DNA of 64,000 nucleotides. It comes from Burkholderia sp052045245 (lineage in GTDB: Bacteria; Pseudomonadota; Gammaproteobacteria; Burkholderiales; Burkholderiaceae). Location of the stretch: assembly GCF_052045245.1 (NCBI RefSeq), contig NZ_JBQEON010000029.1, forward strand, positions 45,729-109,728, written 5' to 3'. Shown one piece after another: positions 27,282-36,380 of the stretch. The notes beneath the pieces are model-generated. The model did not search any database and was not told the DNA's origin. It saw nothing but the letters and a program-made list of their open reading frames with translations. Numbering within the stretch: position 1 is the first letter of the stretch; every line of letters begins with the position of its first letter. A program made the translations under genes and the position numbers.

Positions 27282-28667
27282 CTAGCGGGCCGCCGACGCG
27301 CTCGCCGGTTGATATCCGTCGGTCAGCGTGTTCAGGAACGCGATCACGTCCTTGATCTCGGCCGCGTTCAGCGCGGGGGCATCGCCGCGCTTGCGGTCGA
27401 ACGGCGGCTCGCGGTTGATGTTCGGCCAGTAGCGCTTCGGCAAATCGTCGTAGGCCTGCACCTTGCCGTGCACGACCGGATAGAACTTCTCCGGATGGAT
27501 GTCGCGCTCGACGTAGAAGCGCATCACGTCCTCGAGCGAGTGATACACGCCATTGTGGAAGAACGTCTTGCGCAGCGCGACGTTGCGCAGCGACGGCGTG
27601 CGGAACAGCCCGCAGAACGCATCGCGGCCCTTCAGGTCGGTGCGCTCGGGGCCGCACGCGCCGAGATCGTAAAAGCGCGGATCGCGATTGACCGGCAGCG
27701 CGCGGTTGCGCGGCACCGCGATCGCGATCAGGCCGAAATCGCTGAACTGCGGCGGCGTGCCGTCGCGCGCGCGCTGGCTGATGTGGCAACTCGCGCAATT
27801 GCCCTTCTTCTCGTCGTTGAACAGCTGCAGCCCGTGCAATTCGGCCGGCGTGAGCGGGGTCTTGCCGGCGAGGTACGCGTCGTACTTGCTCGAATACGGC
27901 GAGAACAGCGCCGGGCTCTGCTCGAACGTCTCGAGCGCGCGCAACACGGCCTTGAACGCGGCCGCGTCGTCGTCGAGCACCTGCACGCCGAACACCGCGC
28001 GGAATTCGTTCGCATACGGCGCGGCCTTCACCGCCTGTGCGACCTTCGCCGGCGAGCTGTTCATCTCGAACGGCGACGTGAGCGGAATGCGCGCCTGCTC
28101 GGCGCCCGTGTCGACACGGCCGTCCCACGTGAGGCCGCCGGTCGGGCCCGCGTCCACGCTTTCATCGCCTTCGTCGTCGGAATCGTGGAAATGCTCGGTG
28201 AATGGCGGCACGCCCTGCAGATACTTGAGCGACGGCACCGCGCGGAAACCCGGGCGCTTCATGTCGTCGCCGCCGAACTGCACGGCCAGCGCATTCGGCG
28301 GGCCGAACGCGTGCTCGGGGCTGTGGCACGACGCGCACGCCAGCTTGCCGGAACCTGACAGCGTAGGGTCGAAGAAAAGTTGCTTGCCGAGCGCCGTCAT
28401 CCGGCGCACGCCTTCGTAAACTTGCGCACGGGTCTGCGGCTGGTTCGCGGCGACCACCGGGCCGCTCGCGGCATTCGTTGCGGACACAACTGGTTGCATG
28501 GCGCCCGACGCAGACGACGTGCCCGCGGCCTGCGCGGCCGGCGTGCCGGCACCGGGCTGTCCGTCACAGCCGGCAAGGGTTGCAAGCGCTGCGGCCAGCG
28601 CGAGCGCGCCGGTCAGATGCAGCCACGAGCGCGCGAACGCGCCGGCTGCCGGTTGGCGAGGCTTCAT
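27282..28667 (-). CDS. Di-haem cytochrome c peroxidase / MauG-family lipoprotein
   Basis: 461 residues from ATG 28667 (MKPRQPAAGAF). A signal segment ends in LAGC, suggesting a lipoprotein. An Ala/Ser-rich linker follows. Two haem c sites are visible: CASCHSPEHAFG (about residue 112) and CASCHISQRARDG (about residue 290), the CcpA/MauG arrangement. It probably reduces peroxide or oxidises a partner in the periplasm. Starting eight codons earlier (28691) would weaken the signal peptide. Divergent from the AcpA-like gene. Confidence 0.83.
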   Translation of the reverse strand: MKPRQPAAGAFARSWLHLTGALALAAALATLAGCDGQPGAGTPAAQAAGTSSASGAMQPVVSATNAASGPVVAANQPQTRAQVYEGVRRMTALGKQLFFDPTLSGSGKLACASCHSPEHAFGPPNALAVQFGGDDMKRPGFRAVPSLKYLQGVPPFTEHFHDSDDEGDESVDAGPTGGLTWDGRVDTGAEQARIPLTSPFEMNSSPAKVAQAVKAAPYANEFRAVFGVQVLDDDAAAFKAVLRALETFEQSPALFSPYSSKYDAYLAGKTPLTPAELHGLQLFNDEKKGNCASCHISQRARDGTPPQFSDFGLIAIAVPRNRALPVNRDPRFYDLGACGPERTDLKGRDAFCGLFRTPSLRNVALRKTFFHNGVYHSLEDVMRFYVERDIHPEKFYPVVHGKVQAYDDLPKRYWPNINREPPFDRKRGDAPALNAAEIKDVIAFLNTLTDGYQPASASAAR

Positions 28668-28891
28668 CGATTCGTCGGAAAGTAGGTTCATGAGCGGCCG
28701 GAGTTTATGTCAGCCGCATGACCATTCCATGACGCCAAGCCGACAGCCAATCGAAAGGACGCCTACACCTTGCTGTCAAATCGCGCCCTCAAAATGCTGA
28801 CACCCGGACACGCGACGGTCACCTTCGAGAACCGGCCGCAGACGGATGCTCCGGTCCCCCACGCGACAAGAGAGAGATGAGAGTAGAACGC

Positions 28892-30478
28892 ATGAAGACC
28901 CACGCCTGGATTCGCTTTACACCGATCGCCGTTGCCGCGGCGGCCGCCCTCACCGCCTGCGGCGGCGACGACGTGCAGCAGCAAGGCCTGTCGACGGTGA
29001 AGAACGTCGTCGTGATCTACGCGGAAAACCGCAGCTTCGACAACCTGTACGGCAACTTCCCGGGCGCGAACGGCCTGCAGAACGTGACGGCAGCGAGCGC
29101 GCAGCAGAAGGACCGCAACGGCCAGCCGCTCGCGACGCTGCCGAAGGCCTGGGGCGGCCTGACCGCGAAGGGCGTGACGCCGGCCGTCACCGAAGCGATG
29201 ACGGCCGACCTGCCGAACGCGCCGTTCGCGATCGACGACCCGAACGGTTTCAACACGTCGATGAGCGTGACGACGCGCGACCTGTATCACCGCTTCTACG
29301 AGAACCAGATGCAGATCAACGGCGGCAAGAACGACATGTTCGCCGCGTGGGCCGACTCCGGCGGCCTCGTGATGGGCCACTACACGCCCGACGCGACGAA
29401 GCTGCCGCTGTGGAAGATCGCGCAGCAGTTCACGCTCGCCGACAACTTCTTCATGGGCGCGTTCGGCGGCTCGTTCCTGAACCACCAGTACCTGATCTGC
29501 GCGTGCGCACCGTTCTACGCGAATGCGGACAAGAGCCCGGCGGCCGGTTCGATCTCGGCGGTCGCGGCCGACGGCAAGTCGCTGCAGCTCGCGGGCAACT
29601 CGCCGGCCTCCGCGCTCGACGGCGCGCCGAAGTTCGTGAACTCGGGCAACCTGACGCCGGACTTCTTCGCGATCAACACGATGCAGCCGCCGTACCAGCC
29701 GAGCGGCAACAAGGCCGCGGCGGGCGGCGACCCGAACCTCGCGGATCCGTCGGCCGCGACGACGCTGCCGGCCCAGACGCAGCAGAACATCGGCGACCTG
29801 ATGACCCAGGCCGGCGTGTCGTGGGCGTGGTACGGCGGCGCCTGGAACCAGGCGCTGCAGGCCGCGCAGAGCGGCACCGCGAACGTGATCTACGGCCCGA
29901 ACATGACGGCGCCGAACTTCCAGCCGCACCACCAGCCGTTCAACTACTACGCGAACCAGGCACCGGGCAGCACGAGCCGCGCGCAGCACCTGCTCGACGG
30001 CGGCACCGACGGCAGCGAGTTCATCAAGGCGATCGATGCCGGCACGCTGCCGCAAGTCGCGTTCTACAAGCCGCAGGGCAACCTGAACGAACACCCCGGC
30101 TACACGGACGTCGCGAGCGGCGACCAGCACATCGCGAACGTGCTCGCGCACCTGCAGGCCAGCCCGCAGTGGAAGAACATGGTCGTGGTCGTCACGTACG
30201 ACGAAAACGGCGGCTTCTGGGATCACGTGTCGCCGCCGAAGGGCGATCGCTGGGGCCCGGGCACGCGGATTCCGGCGCTGATCGTGTCGCCGTTCGCGAA
30301 GAAGGGTTTCGTCGACCACACGCAGTACGACACCGCGTCGATCCTGCGCTTCATCACGCGCCGCTTCTCGCTGCCGCGCCTCGCGGGCCTGCAGCAACGC
30401 GACGACGCGCTGAAGGCGAACGGCGCGCAGCCGATGGGCGACCTGACGAACGCGCTCGCGCTGTCGCCGAACCTGTAA
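28892..30478 (+). CDS. AcpA/phospholipase C-family phosphoesterase lipoprotein
   Basis: 528 residues. The signal MKTHAWIRFTPIAVAAAAAL ends in LTAC (lipobox, Cys near residue 23). The core begins KNVVVIYAENRSFDNLYG, which carries the family Asn/Glu catalytic region, and includes DENGGFWDHVSPP near residue 440, matching the phosphoesterase/AcpA family. It hydrolyses phosphate esters or phospholipids outside the inner membrane. ATG 28892 gives the best signal peptide; five residues could be added. A strong terminator follows. Confidence 0.85.
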   Translation: MKTHAWIRFTPIAVAAAAALTACGGDDVQQQGLSTVKNVVVIYAENRSFDNLYGNFPGANGLQNVTAASAQQKDRNGQPLATLPKAWGGLTAKGVTPAVTEAMTADLPNAPFAIDDPNGFNTSMSVTTRDLYHRFYENQMQINGGKNDMFAAWADSGGLVMGHYTPDATKLPLWKIAQQFTLADNFFMGAFGGSFLNHQYLICACAPFYANADKSPAAGSISAVAADGKSLQLAGNSPASALDGAPKFVNSGNLTPDFFAINTMQPPYQPSGNKAAAGGDPNLADPSAATTLPAQTQQNIGDLMTQAGVSWAWYGGAWNQALQAAQSGTANVIYGPNMTAPNFQPHHQPFNYYANQAPGSTSRAQHLLDGGTDGSEFIKAIDAGTLPQVAFYKPQGNLNEHPGYTDVASGDQHIANVLAHLQASPQWKNMVVVVTYDENGGFWDHVSPPKGDRWGPGTRIPALIVSPFAKKGFVDHTQYDTASILRFITRRFSLPRLAGLQQRDDALKANGAQPMGDLTNALALSPNL

Positions 30479-30531
30479 CGGCATCGCGATCACCGCGAAC
30501 GGGCCGGCCACGCCGCCAGCCCTGACGAACG

Positions 30532-30560
30532 AAGGGCGGCTCCGCGGAGCCGCCCTTTTT
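30532..30560 (+). terminator. Rho-independent terminator after the phosphoesterase gene
   Basis: A 12-bp perfect arm (AAGGGCGGCTCC at 30532-30543, GGAGCCGCCCTT at 30546-30557) with a two-base loop runs into five T's. It lies 53 bp after the stop, between convergent genes. Confidence 0.9.
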
Positions 30561-30591
30561 CATGCCGCGCGCGCGTTGCCGCGCGGCGCCA

Positions 30592-32115
30592 TCACCAGCC
30601 GTACTTCATCTCGACGCCGACGTAGTCCGCGTTGCGGCCGCCCGCCTGCCGGATCGAGTCGCCGACCTGGAAGTGCACGGCCTCGACCGAGCCGATCAGG
30701 TTCGCGGCGATCGTCCAGTCGGCGCGCAGCTGCACGTACATGCCCGTCCACAGGCTGCCTTTGCCCGCCGTGCCCGGAACCGGTATGTTCGGCTGCTGAT
30801 AGACGGCGTCGCGGGTCGTCTCGCGCCACTGGAAGCCCAGCGCGCCGAGCAGCGTCAGGTTCGTCGACGGCTTCAGCGTCACGGACGGCTTCACGTGAAT
30901 CAGGTTCGCGTAACTCGTATAGCCTGCCAGCGTGAAGTAATAGCCGTTCGGAAACAGCGGGTTGAAGGTGCCGACGCGGCCGTCGCCCGGGTTCCGGTCA
31001 CCCGATGCCGCATCGACCTGCAACCCGATGTGCGGCGACCACGGCGCATCGAGCTTGTAGCCCACGATCGAGCCGACGGCCCACGCGCGGATCGTGTCGT
31101 TGCCCACCGTCCCCGTCTGCAGCATCGTCTCGAGATCCCAGTCGAAGCGGCCCTGCGTGCCCGAGTAGCGCACATCCCACACGTCGCGCCGCTCGCGGCC
31201 GCTCGCACCGAGATAGCGTGCGTTGCTGCGGTTGTAGCGCGACCAGTAGCCGGACAGGTCGCCCGGCCCGACCGACTGCCGCTCGAAGCGCACGCCGCTG
31301 AACGTGAGATCGCGATTCGACACGTCGTCGAAATCGGACGCGTTGCGGTTCTGCACCGGCTGGGTCGCATAGCCGATGAAGCGCCACTTCTGGTATTCGT
31401 AATCGGCCCAGACCGCATCGAACGCCTGCCGCACGTTCGGGCCGTCGCGCGCGGCGATGAAGCGCTGCAAGTCGAACGCCATCTCCTGCCGGCCGACGCG
31501 GAACTTGAACGTGCCGCCGCCGAGCGCGCCAGTGTAGGTCGCGAACGCCTGCTCGAGATCGAGCGGATTCCTGTCGACCGGCGACACCGCGTTCTTGCCG
31601 AACGCGCGGGCGTCCTCCAGTTGCGCGAAGAACTGCCAGTGCTGGCCGAGATGCGCATCGGCATGCACTTCGATGCGCTGGATCACGTAGGTATCCGATT
31701 TCCCGGAGCCGATCCCGAACAGCGGCGCGTCGTTGGTCTCCAGCCGCTCGCGCAGGTTCACGCCGAGCGACAAATAGGAGGCCGGATCGTTGCCGAGCGG
31801 AATGTATTTCAGCCCGTCGAGCGGCGCGCGCGGCACGCACGGGTTCGCGAGCACCGACCAGTCTTCCTGCCAGCGGTTGAACAGCACCGCCGGCCGCTTG
31901 GCGGTGCACGTCGATGCGGTGGTGGCCGCGGGTGTCGGCGTCGATGTCGTTGTCGATGTCGACGATGCGGCCGAAGCCGGCGACGCAGCCGAAGCCGGTA
32001 CCGTTTCCGCAAACGCCGCGTCGGCACCCGCGAACAGCAGCCCCGCGGCGATCGTCACGCGCGCGGCCCGCTCGAATGGGTGGCTGTGGTGTCTCCTCCG
32101 TCCCCGCTCGGTCAT
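30592..32115 (-). CDS. Alginate-export-family outer-membrane porin
   Basis: 507 residues. After a signal peptide (cleavage near AFA-E at about residue 36) comes a Ser/Thr/Ala/Pro-rich spacer, then a long beta-rich region typical of alginate-export (AlgE-like) barrels. That region has alternating aromatic strands, SYLSLGVNLRERLETND near residue 115, and ends in Tyr-Gly-Trp. ATG 32115 overlaps the DUF1275 stop by four bases. No alginate synthesis genes are near, so the ligand is probably another small anionic or organic compound. Last gene of the six-gene operon. Confidence 0.8.
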   Translation of the reverse strand: MTERGRRRHHSHPFERAARVTIAAGLLFAGADAAFAETVPASAASPASAASSTSTTTSTPTPAATTASTCTAKRPAVLFNRWQEDWSVLANPCVPRAPLDGLKYIPLGNDPASYLSLGVNLRERLETNDAPLFGIGSGKSDTYVIQRIEVHADAHLGQHWQFFAQLEDARAFGKNAVSPVDRNPLDLEQAFATYTGALGGGTFKFRVGRQEMAFDLQRFIAARDGPNVRQAFDAVWADYEYQKWRFIGYATQPVQNRNASDFDDVSNRDLTFSGVRFERQSVGPGDLSGYWSRYNRSNARYLGASGRERRDVWDVRYSGTQGRFDWDLETMLQTGTVGNDTIRAWAVGSIVGYKLDAPWSPHIGLQVDAASGDRNPGDGRVGTFNPLFPNGYYFTLAGYTSYANLIHVKPSVTLKPSTNLTLLGALGFQWRETTRDAVYQQPNIPVPGTAGKGSLWTGMYVQLRADWTIAANLIGSVEAVHFQVGDSIRQAGGRNADYVGVEMKYGW

Positions 32116-32810
32116 GCGCGCTCCTGTGTGGTTGTACCGGCCGTTTGCGCCGCACACAGGGCCAGCGTCGCGAGCGCGCCAACCGGCGCGAGCAGCGCGA
32201 GGAACCCGACGTAGCGGAACCCGAGCGCACCGCACGCCGCGCCAAGCGCGAACGCGATGATCGCCGGCAGCATCTTGCCGAAGCGCGTCCGTGCGGTCGC
32301 GCGAACGCTGTCGGCCGTGCCGGCCGACAGCAGGTCGACGGCGTCCAGCACCGCCTGGGTCACGTTGCCGGTCATCACCGTATTCGGCACGCCGCCGGCG
32401 CGCGGGATCACGCGCGGATGCGCGTTCTGCACGCCCATCGCGAACGCGCCGACGAGGCCGGCCACGAGCGCCGGCAGGCTGTCGGGCTGCGTGACGGGCG
32501 TGGCCCACACGCCGGCCGCGCAAAAGCCGATCAGCAGCACGGCCTGCACCGCGTGCAGCGCACGCGTGCCCTGCCAGGCGGGCCGCGCGGACATCGACCG
32601 CGCGATCAGGCTGCTCGCGACCACGCCGCACACGAACGCGGGAAACACGCTGAGCTTCAGCACCACGCCCTCGCCAAAGCCCGCGATGCCCGCGCCGATC
32701 AGCACGAAGTTGCCCGTCACGTGCGCGGTGAACAATCCGAACAGCGAGACGAAGCTCAGCGTGTCGACGAAGCCGGCCACCGCGGCAAGGATGGTGTCCT
32801 CGTGCTTCAT
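32112..32810 (-). CDS. DUF1275 (YoaK-family) membrane protein
   Basis: 232 residues with about six hydrophobic spans and the DUF1275 pattern: DTLSFVSLFGLFTAHVTGNFV near residue 18 and a later NTVMTGNVTQAVLDA repeat of the same element. Function of the family is unknown. Starts overlapping the VOC-like gene stop and ends overlapping the porin start, so translation is probably coupled. Confidence 0.85.
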   Translation of the reverse strand: MKHEDTILAAVAGFVDTLSFVSLFGLFTAHVTGNFVLIGAGIAGFGEGVVLKLSVFPAFVCGVVASSLIARSMSARPAWQGTRALHAVQAVLLIGFCAAGVWATPVTQPDSLPALVAGLVGAFAMGVQNAHPRVIPRAGGVPNTVMTGNVTQAVLDAVDLLSAGTADSVRATARTRFGKMLPAIIAFALGAACGALGFRYVGFLALLAPVGALATLALCAAQTAGTTTQERA

Positions 32811-33721
32811 TGCGCGGTGCTCGCGTGGATCTCGGCGACGTAGCCGCCCGGGAACTGCACGAGCGCCGCCTCGCGGCCGTCCGATGCGAACGGCGGCACG
32901 AGCACGGTCACGCCCGCGGCTTCGGCCTTCTTCAGCGTCGCGGCGAGGTCAGGCACTTCGTAGCCCGTCAGCTCGCGCCCGAACGGGTACGGCAGATGGC
33001 CATCCGTCACGAGCACGGTCATCTTGCCGAAACCCGATTCGATCCTGATCCGGCGGTACGTGTCGTTCGGCCGGCCGATTTCGACGCCCGGCGCCTTCAG
33101 GTTGTCGGACACCACCTTGCCCTTCGAGAACTTGACGAAATCGTGCACGAACTTGCGGACGCTTTGCGACGACACGTAGACGCGATTCTCGGGGATGGTC
33201 TGCAACGTGTCGTAGTGCGGCGCCTGGTTATGCCAGTAGAGCTGCATCTTCACGCCGCCCGTCCACGCGACGATCGCGTCGCGGCCGATCGGATCGGGGA
33301 ACGTGTCGACGATCACGTCGGCCCCGTGCTCGCGCGCCGACTTCACGGCGACGTCCATGTCGGTCACGAGATAGCCGGTACGCTCCGAACAGAACGGATA
33401 CGGGATCGGCGTCTTGAAGCCGAACACCGAGATCGTCCCGACCGGCGTCAGCACGAGCTGCGACATCGTCTGGCTCGGCGTCGGCGTGACCTGGAACACG
33501 CCCTGCTTCGACTTGGTGCCGCCGAAGGTCGCGACGACACTGTCGGTGAAGCGGTCGAAGTCGTCGGGTGCCACGCACACGTGCGTCGTGTCGTACTGCG
33601 GACCAACGGCCACCGTCGGCGTCACCGCCGCCGGCACCGGCGGTTTCGCGAACGCCACCGGCGCGGCGGCGAGACCGCCCGCGAACATCGCGGCGAGCAG
33701 CACGGAACGAATGGATTTCAT
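32807..33721 (-). CDS. Exported glyoxalase/VOC-superfamily-like protein
   Basis: 304 residues from ATG 33721 (MKSIRSVLLAAMFAGGLAA), chosen for the signal peptide and an AGGAAA Shine-Dalgarno; a start at 33751 would overlap the DoxX stop as ATGA. The mature protein has two similar halves (opening QYDTTHVCVAPDDFDRF and RVYVSSQSVRKFVHDF), each ending in a vicinal-oxygen-chelate-like strand pattern (TGYLVTDMD and TGYEVPDLA). A periplasmic VOC-type protein is unusual. Catalytic role unknown. Confidence 0.68.
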   Translation of the reverse strand: MKSIRSVLLAAMFAGGLAAAPVAFAKPPVPAAVTPTVAVGPQYDTTHVCVAPDDFDRFTDSVVATFGGTKSKQGVFQVTPTPSQTMSQLVLTPVGTISVFGFKTPIPYPFCSERTGYLVTDMDVAVKSAREHGADVIVDTFPDPIGRDAIVAWTGGVKMQLYWHNQAPHYDTLQTIPENRVYVSSQSVRKFVHDFVKFSKGKVVSDNLKAPGVEIGRPNDTYRRIRIESGFGKMTVLVTDGHLPYPFGRELTGYEVPDLAATLKKAEAAGVTVLVPPFASDGREAALVQFPGGYVAEIHASTAQ

Positions 33722-33747
33722 CACGGGATTTCCTGGTTGTTGCATTG

Positions 33748-34200
33748 TCATCGAATGGAGCGGCCATCATCGGCCGGTTGCCGTGCATCGTCGAGCACGG
33801 TCGCGAGCACGAGGGCCGCGATCAGCCCAAGATGCTCGAAAAAGCTGTTGAGCGCCATGAAATGTTCGGTGCCCGAACGGTTCCAGAAATCGTTCGCCAC
33901 GACCATCGCGACCAGCGTCAGCATACCGAGACTGCCGGCGCCGAGCCACGTGAAGCGGCGAAACACCACGCACAGCGAGCCGGCGATCTCGACCGCGATC
34001 GCCAGTGCCGCCCACAGCGCGGCCGGATGCAGGCCGAAATGTGCCTGCTCGGCGACCGCGCCGTCGAAGTCGAGCGCCTTCGCGACGCCGCCGAGCAGAT
34101 AGGCGGACACCAGCGCGAGACGCACGAGCGGCAGGACCCACGGCTGCGACAGCAGCGCGCGGACCCACGCCGGATTGCCGTAGACGGTGCGCGCCATCAT
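33748..34200 (-). CDS. DoxX-family membrane protein
   Basis: 150 residues with four hydrophobic spans, matching DoxX (VRLALVSAYLLGGVAKALDF near residue 26, MVVANDFWNRSGTEHF near residue 100, FFEHLGLIAALVLA near residue 122). ATG 34200 begins one base after the amidohydrolase stop. DoxX proteins are associated with quinone or thiol redox reactions, but the role here is not visible. Some relatives are annotated as thiosulfate:quinone oxidoreductase subunits. Confidence 0.8.
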   Translation of the reverse strand: MMARTVYGNPAWVRALLSQPWVLPLVRLALVSAYLLGGVAKALDFDGAVAEQAHFGLHPAALWAALAIAVEIAGSLCVVFRRFTWLGAGSLGMLTLVAMVVANDFWNRSGTEHFMALNSFFEHLGLIAALVLATVLDDARQPADDGRSIR

Positions 34201-34201
34201 G

Positions 34202-36094
34202 TCAGACCGCCCAGCACGAACAGCCGAACGCGCCCCAGAAGCCCTTCGCGTCCGAGGTCGGCAACGCGCGGCCCCATGCACTCGCATGCGCATGGCCGTG
34301 CATGCCGCATGCGGTCGAACACCCGCACGCGGCAGCGGCCGCTGCCGCACGCTGCAGCGGCGCGCCCTCGCGCTGCGTCGCGCCCCAGCCGCCATAGCCG
34401 CCGTACGCACGCACCGGCGACCAGTCCGGCATCGCGGGCGGGATCGGCGCGTCGAGCGACGTGAACGGCCCGGCGCCCCACACGATGCGCCCGCCGACCA
34501 CCGTCAGCAATGCCGTCGTGTCGACGATATCGTCCTCCGCGCAGGTGAAGAAATCGCGATCCGGAACCATCAGGTCGGCGAGCTGCCCGACCGCGATCCG
34601 GCCTTTCTTGCCTTCCTCGTTCGAGAACCACGTCACGTACTCGGTCCACATCCGCAGCGCGGTTTCGCGATCGAGCAGATTGCGCTGCGGATACAGGCGC
34701 ATCCCGCCAACCGTCTTGCCGGTCACCAGCCATGCGAGCGACACCCACGGGTTGTACGACGCGACGCGCGTCGCGTCGGTGCCGGCCGAGACCTTGAGCC
34801 CCTTGCCGAGCATCTTCGCGACCGGCGGCGTCGCTTCGGCCGCCTGCGCGCCGTAGCGCTCGACGAAATACTCGCCCTGGTACGCCATCCGGTGCTGCAC
34901 CGCAACGCCGCCGCCGAGCGCGGCGATCCGGTCCATCGACTGCTCCGAGATGGTTTCCGCGTGATCGAAGAACCAGTTCAGCCCTTCAAGCGGGATGTCC
35001 TTGTTCACCTTCTCGAACACGTCGAGCGCGCGGCTGATGGTTTCGTCGTAGGTCGCGTGCATGCGCCACGGCCAGCGGTTCTGCGCGAGCACGCGCACGA
35101 CGCCTTCGAGATCGTCTTCCATCTGCGCGGGCAAGTCCGGACGCGCGACGCGAAAGTCCTCGAAGTCGGCCGCCGAGAACACCAGCATCTCGCCGGCGCC
35201 GTTGTGACGGAAATAATCGGTACCGTCGTGGTACTTGCTACTCTTCGTCCAGTTGACGAAGTCTTCCTTCTCCGCGTTCGGCTTCTGCGTGAACAGGTTG
35301 TATGCGATCCGGATCGTCATCTCGCCCGCGTCGTGCAGCTTGCGGATCACTTCGTAATCGTCGGGATAATTCTGCGAGCCGCCGCCCGCGTCGATCACGC
35401 CGGTCACGCCGAGCCGGTTCAGCTCGCGCATGAAATGACGCGTCGAGTTGTACTGATAGTCGAACGGCAGCTTCGGCCCCTTCGCGAGCGTCGCGTAAAG
35501 GATCGTCGCGTTCGGATTCGCGAGCAGCAGGCCGGTCGGATTGCCCGCGGCGTCGCGCAGGATCGTGCCGCCCGGCGGCTCCGGCGTGTCCTTCGTATAG
35601 CCGACGACGCGCAGCGCGGCCGCGTTCAGCAGCGCGCGATCGTACAGGTGCAGGATGAACACCGGCGTATCGGGCGCGACCGCATTGAGCTCGTCGATCG
35701 TCGGCAGGCGCTTCTCCGCGAACTGGTGCTCGGTAAAGCCGCCGACCACGCGCACCCACTGCGGCGCCGGCGTGATCGCGACCTGCTGCTTGAGCATCTC
35801 CATCGCGACGGCGAGCGAGCGCACGCCGTCCCAGCGCAGCTCGAGGTTGTAGTTCAGGCCACCGCGAATCACGTGCGTGTGGTTGTCCGTCAGGCCCGGC
35901 AGCACCGTGCGGCAGTCGAGGTCGACCACCTTGGTCGCACGGCCCGCCAGCGGCATGACTTCCGCGTCGCTGCCGACCGCAACGAAGCGGCCGTCCTTGA
36001 TCGCGACCGCGGTCGCGACGGGGTTCGCACGATCGAGCGTCGTGATGCGCCCGTTGTGCAGGATCAGATCCGGTTGATTATCGGTTGCGCTCAT
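34202..36094 (-). CDS. YtcJ-like amidohydrolase (family 3) with Cys/His-rich tail
   Basis: 630 residues, amidohydrolase family 3. The first metal ligands are His72 and His74 (TDNHTHVIRGG). Other conserved blocks are VTGVIDAGGGSQNYPDDYEV near residue 235, WRMHATYDETIS near residue 350 and DHAETIS near residue 387. The C-terminal 41 residues are Cys/His-rich: C590, C592, C596, H599, H601, H603, C625, C627, a possible extra metal or redox site. Substrate unknown. Second gene of the operon, 19 bp after XapX and one base before DoxX. Confidence 0.83.
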   Translation of the reverse strand: MSATDNQPDLILHNGRITTLDRANPVATAVAIKDGRFVAVGSDAEVMPLAGRATKVVDLDCRTVLPGLTDNHTHVIRGGLNYNLELRWDGVRSLAVAMEMLKQQVAITPAPQWVRVVGGFTEHQFAEKRLPTIDELNAVAPDTPVFILHLYDRALLNAAALRVVGYTKDTPEPPGGTILRDAAGNPTGLLLANPNATILYATLAKGPKLPFDYQYNSTRHFMRELNRLGVTGVIDAGGGSQNYPDDYEVIRKLHDAGEMTIRIAYNLFTQKPNAEKEDFVNWTKSSKYHDGTDYFRHNGAGEMLVFSAADFEDFRVARPDLPAQMEDDLEGVVRVLAQNRWPWRMHATYDETISRALDVFEKVNKDIPLEGLNWFFDHAETISEQSMDRIAALGGGVAVQHRMAYQGEYFVERYGAQAAEATPPVAKMLGKGLKVSAGTDATRVASYNPWVSLAWLVTGKTVGGMRLYPQRNLLDRETALRMWTEYVTWFSNEEGKKGRIAVGQLADLMVPDRDFFTCAEDDIVDTTALLTVVGGRIVWGAGPFTSLDAPIPPAMPDWSPVRAYGGYGGWGATQREGAPLQRAAAAAAACGCSTACGMHGHAHASAWGRALPTSDAKGFWGAFGCSCWAV

Positions 36095-36113
36095 TAATAT
36101 GTCCTCGATGCAG

Positions 36114-36281
36114 TCAGAAGCCGAGCCAGTGCCGGATGGAGCCGATGGCCTGCGAGCCGATCAGCATGCCGGCGAGGCCGATCAACGCGATGAGCGGCGG
36201 CGCCGGCGAGCGCACCTTGATCACGCTGTACACGACGCCGATCAGCACGCCGGCCGATAGCGACAATAGATAAGATTCCAT
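36114..36281 (-). CDS. XapX-domain protein
   Basis: 55 residues, two hydrophobic segments: MESYLLSLSAGVLIGVVYS and IALIGLAGMLIGSQ, with the conserved SPAPPLIAL between them, which defines the XapX family. First gene of the leftward operon. A paralog lies at 38381-38641. Function unknown; small inner-membrane protein often next to xapA-type or hydrolase genes. Confidence 0.82.
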   Translation of the reverse strand: MESYLLSLSAGVLIGVVYSVIKVRSPAPPLIALIGLAGMLIGSQAIGSIRHWLGF

Positions 36282-36380
36282 AACGATTTTTTCTCCCGGC
36301 CGGATTAGAATGAGCCGCTTCGCGCCGGTCGCATGCTGCGCCGCCGCATCCACTTCGCTCTCCTGCCACTCTGTCCGACC

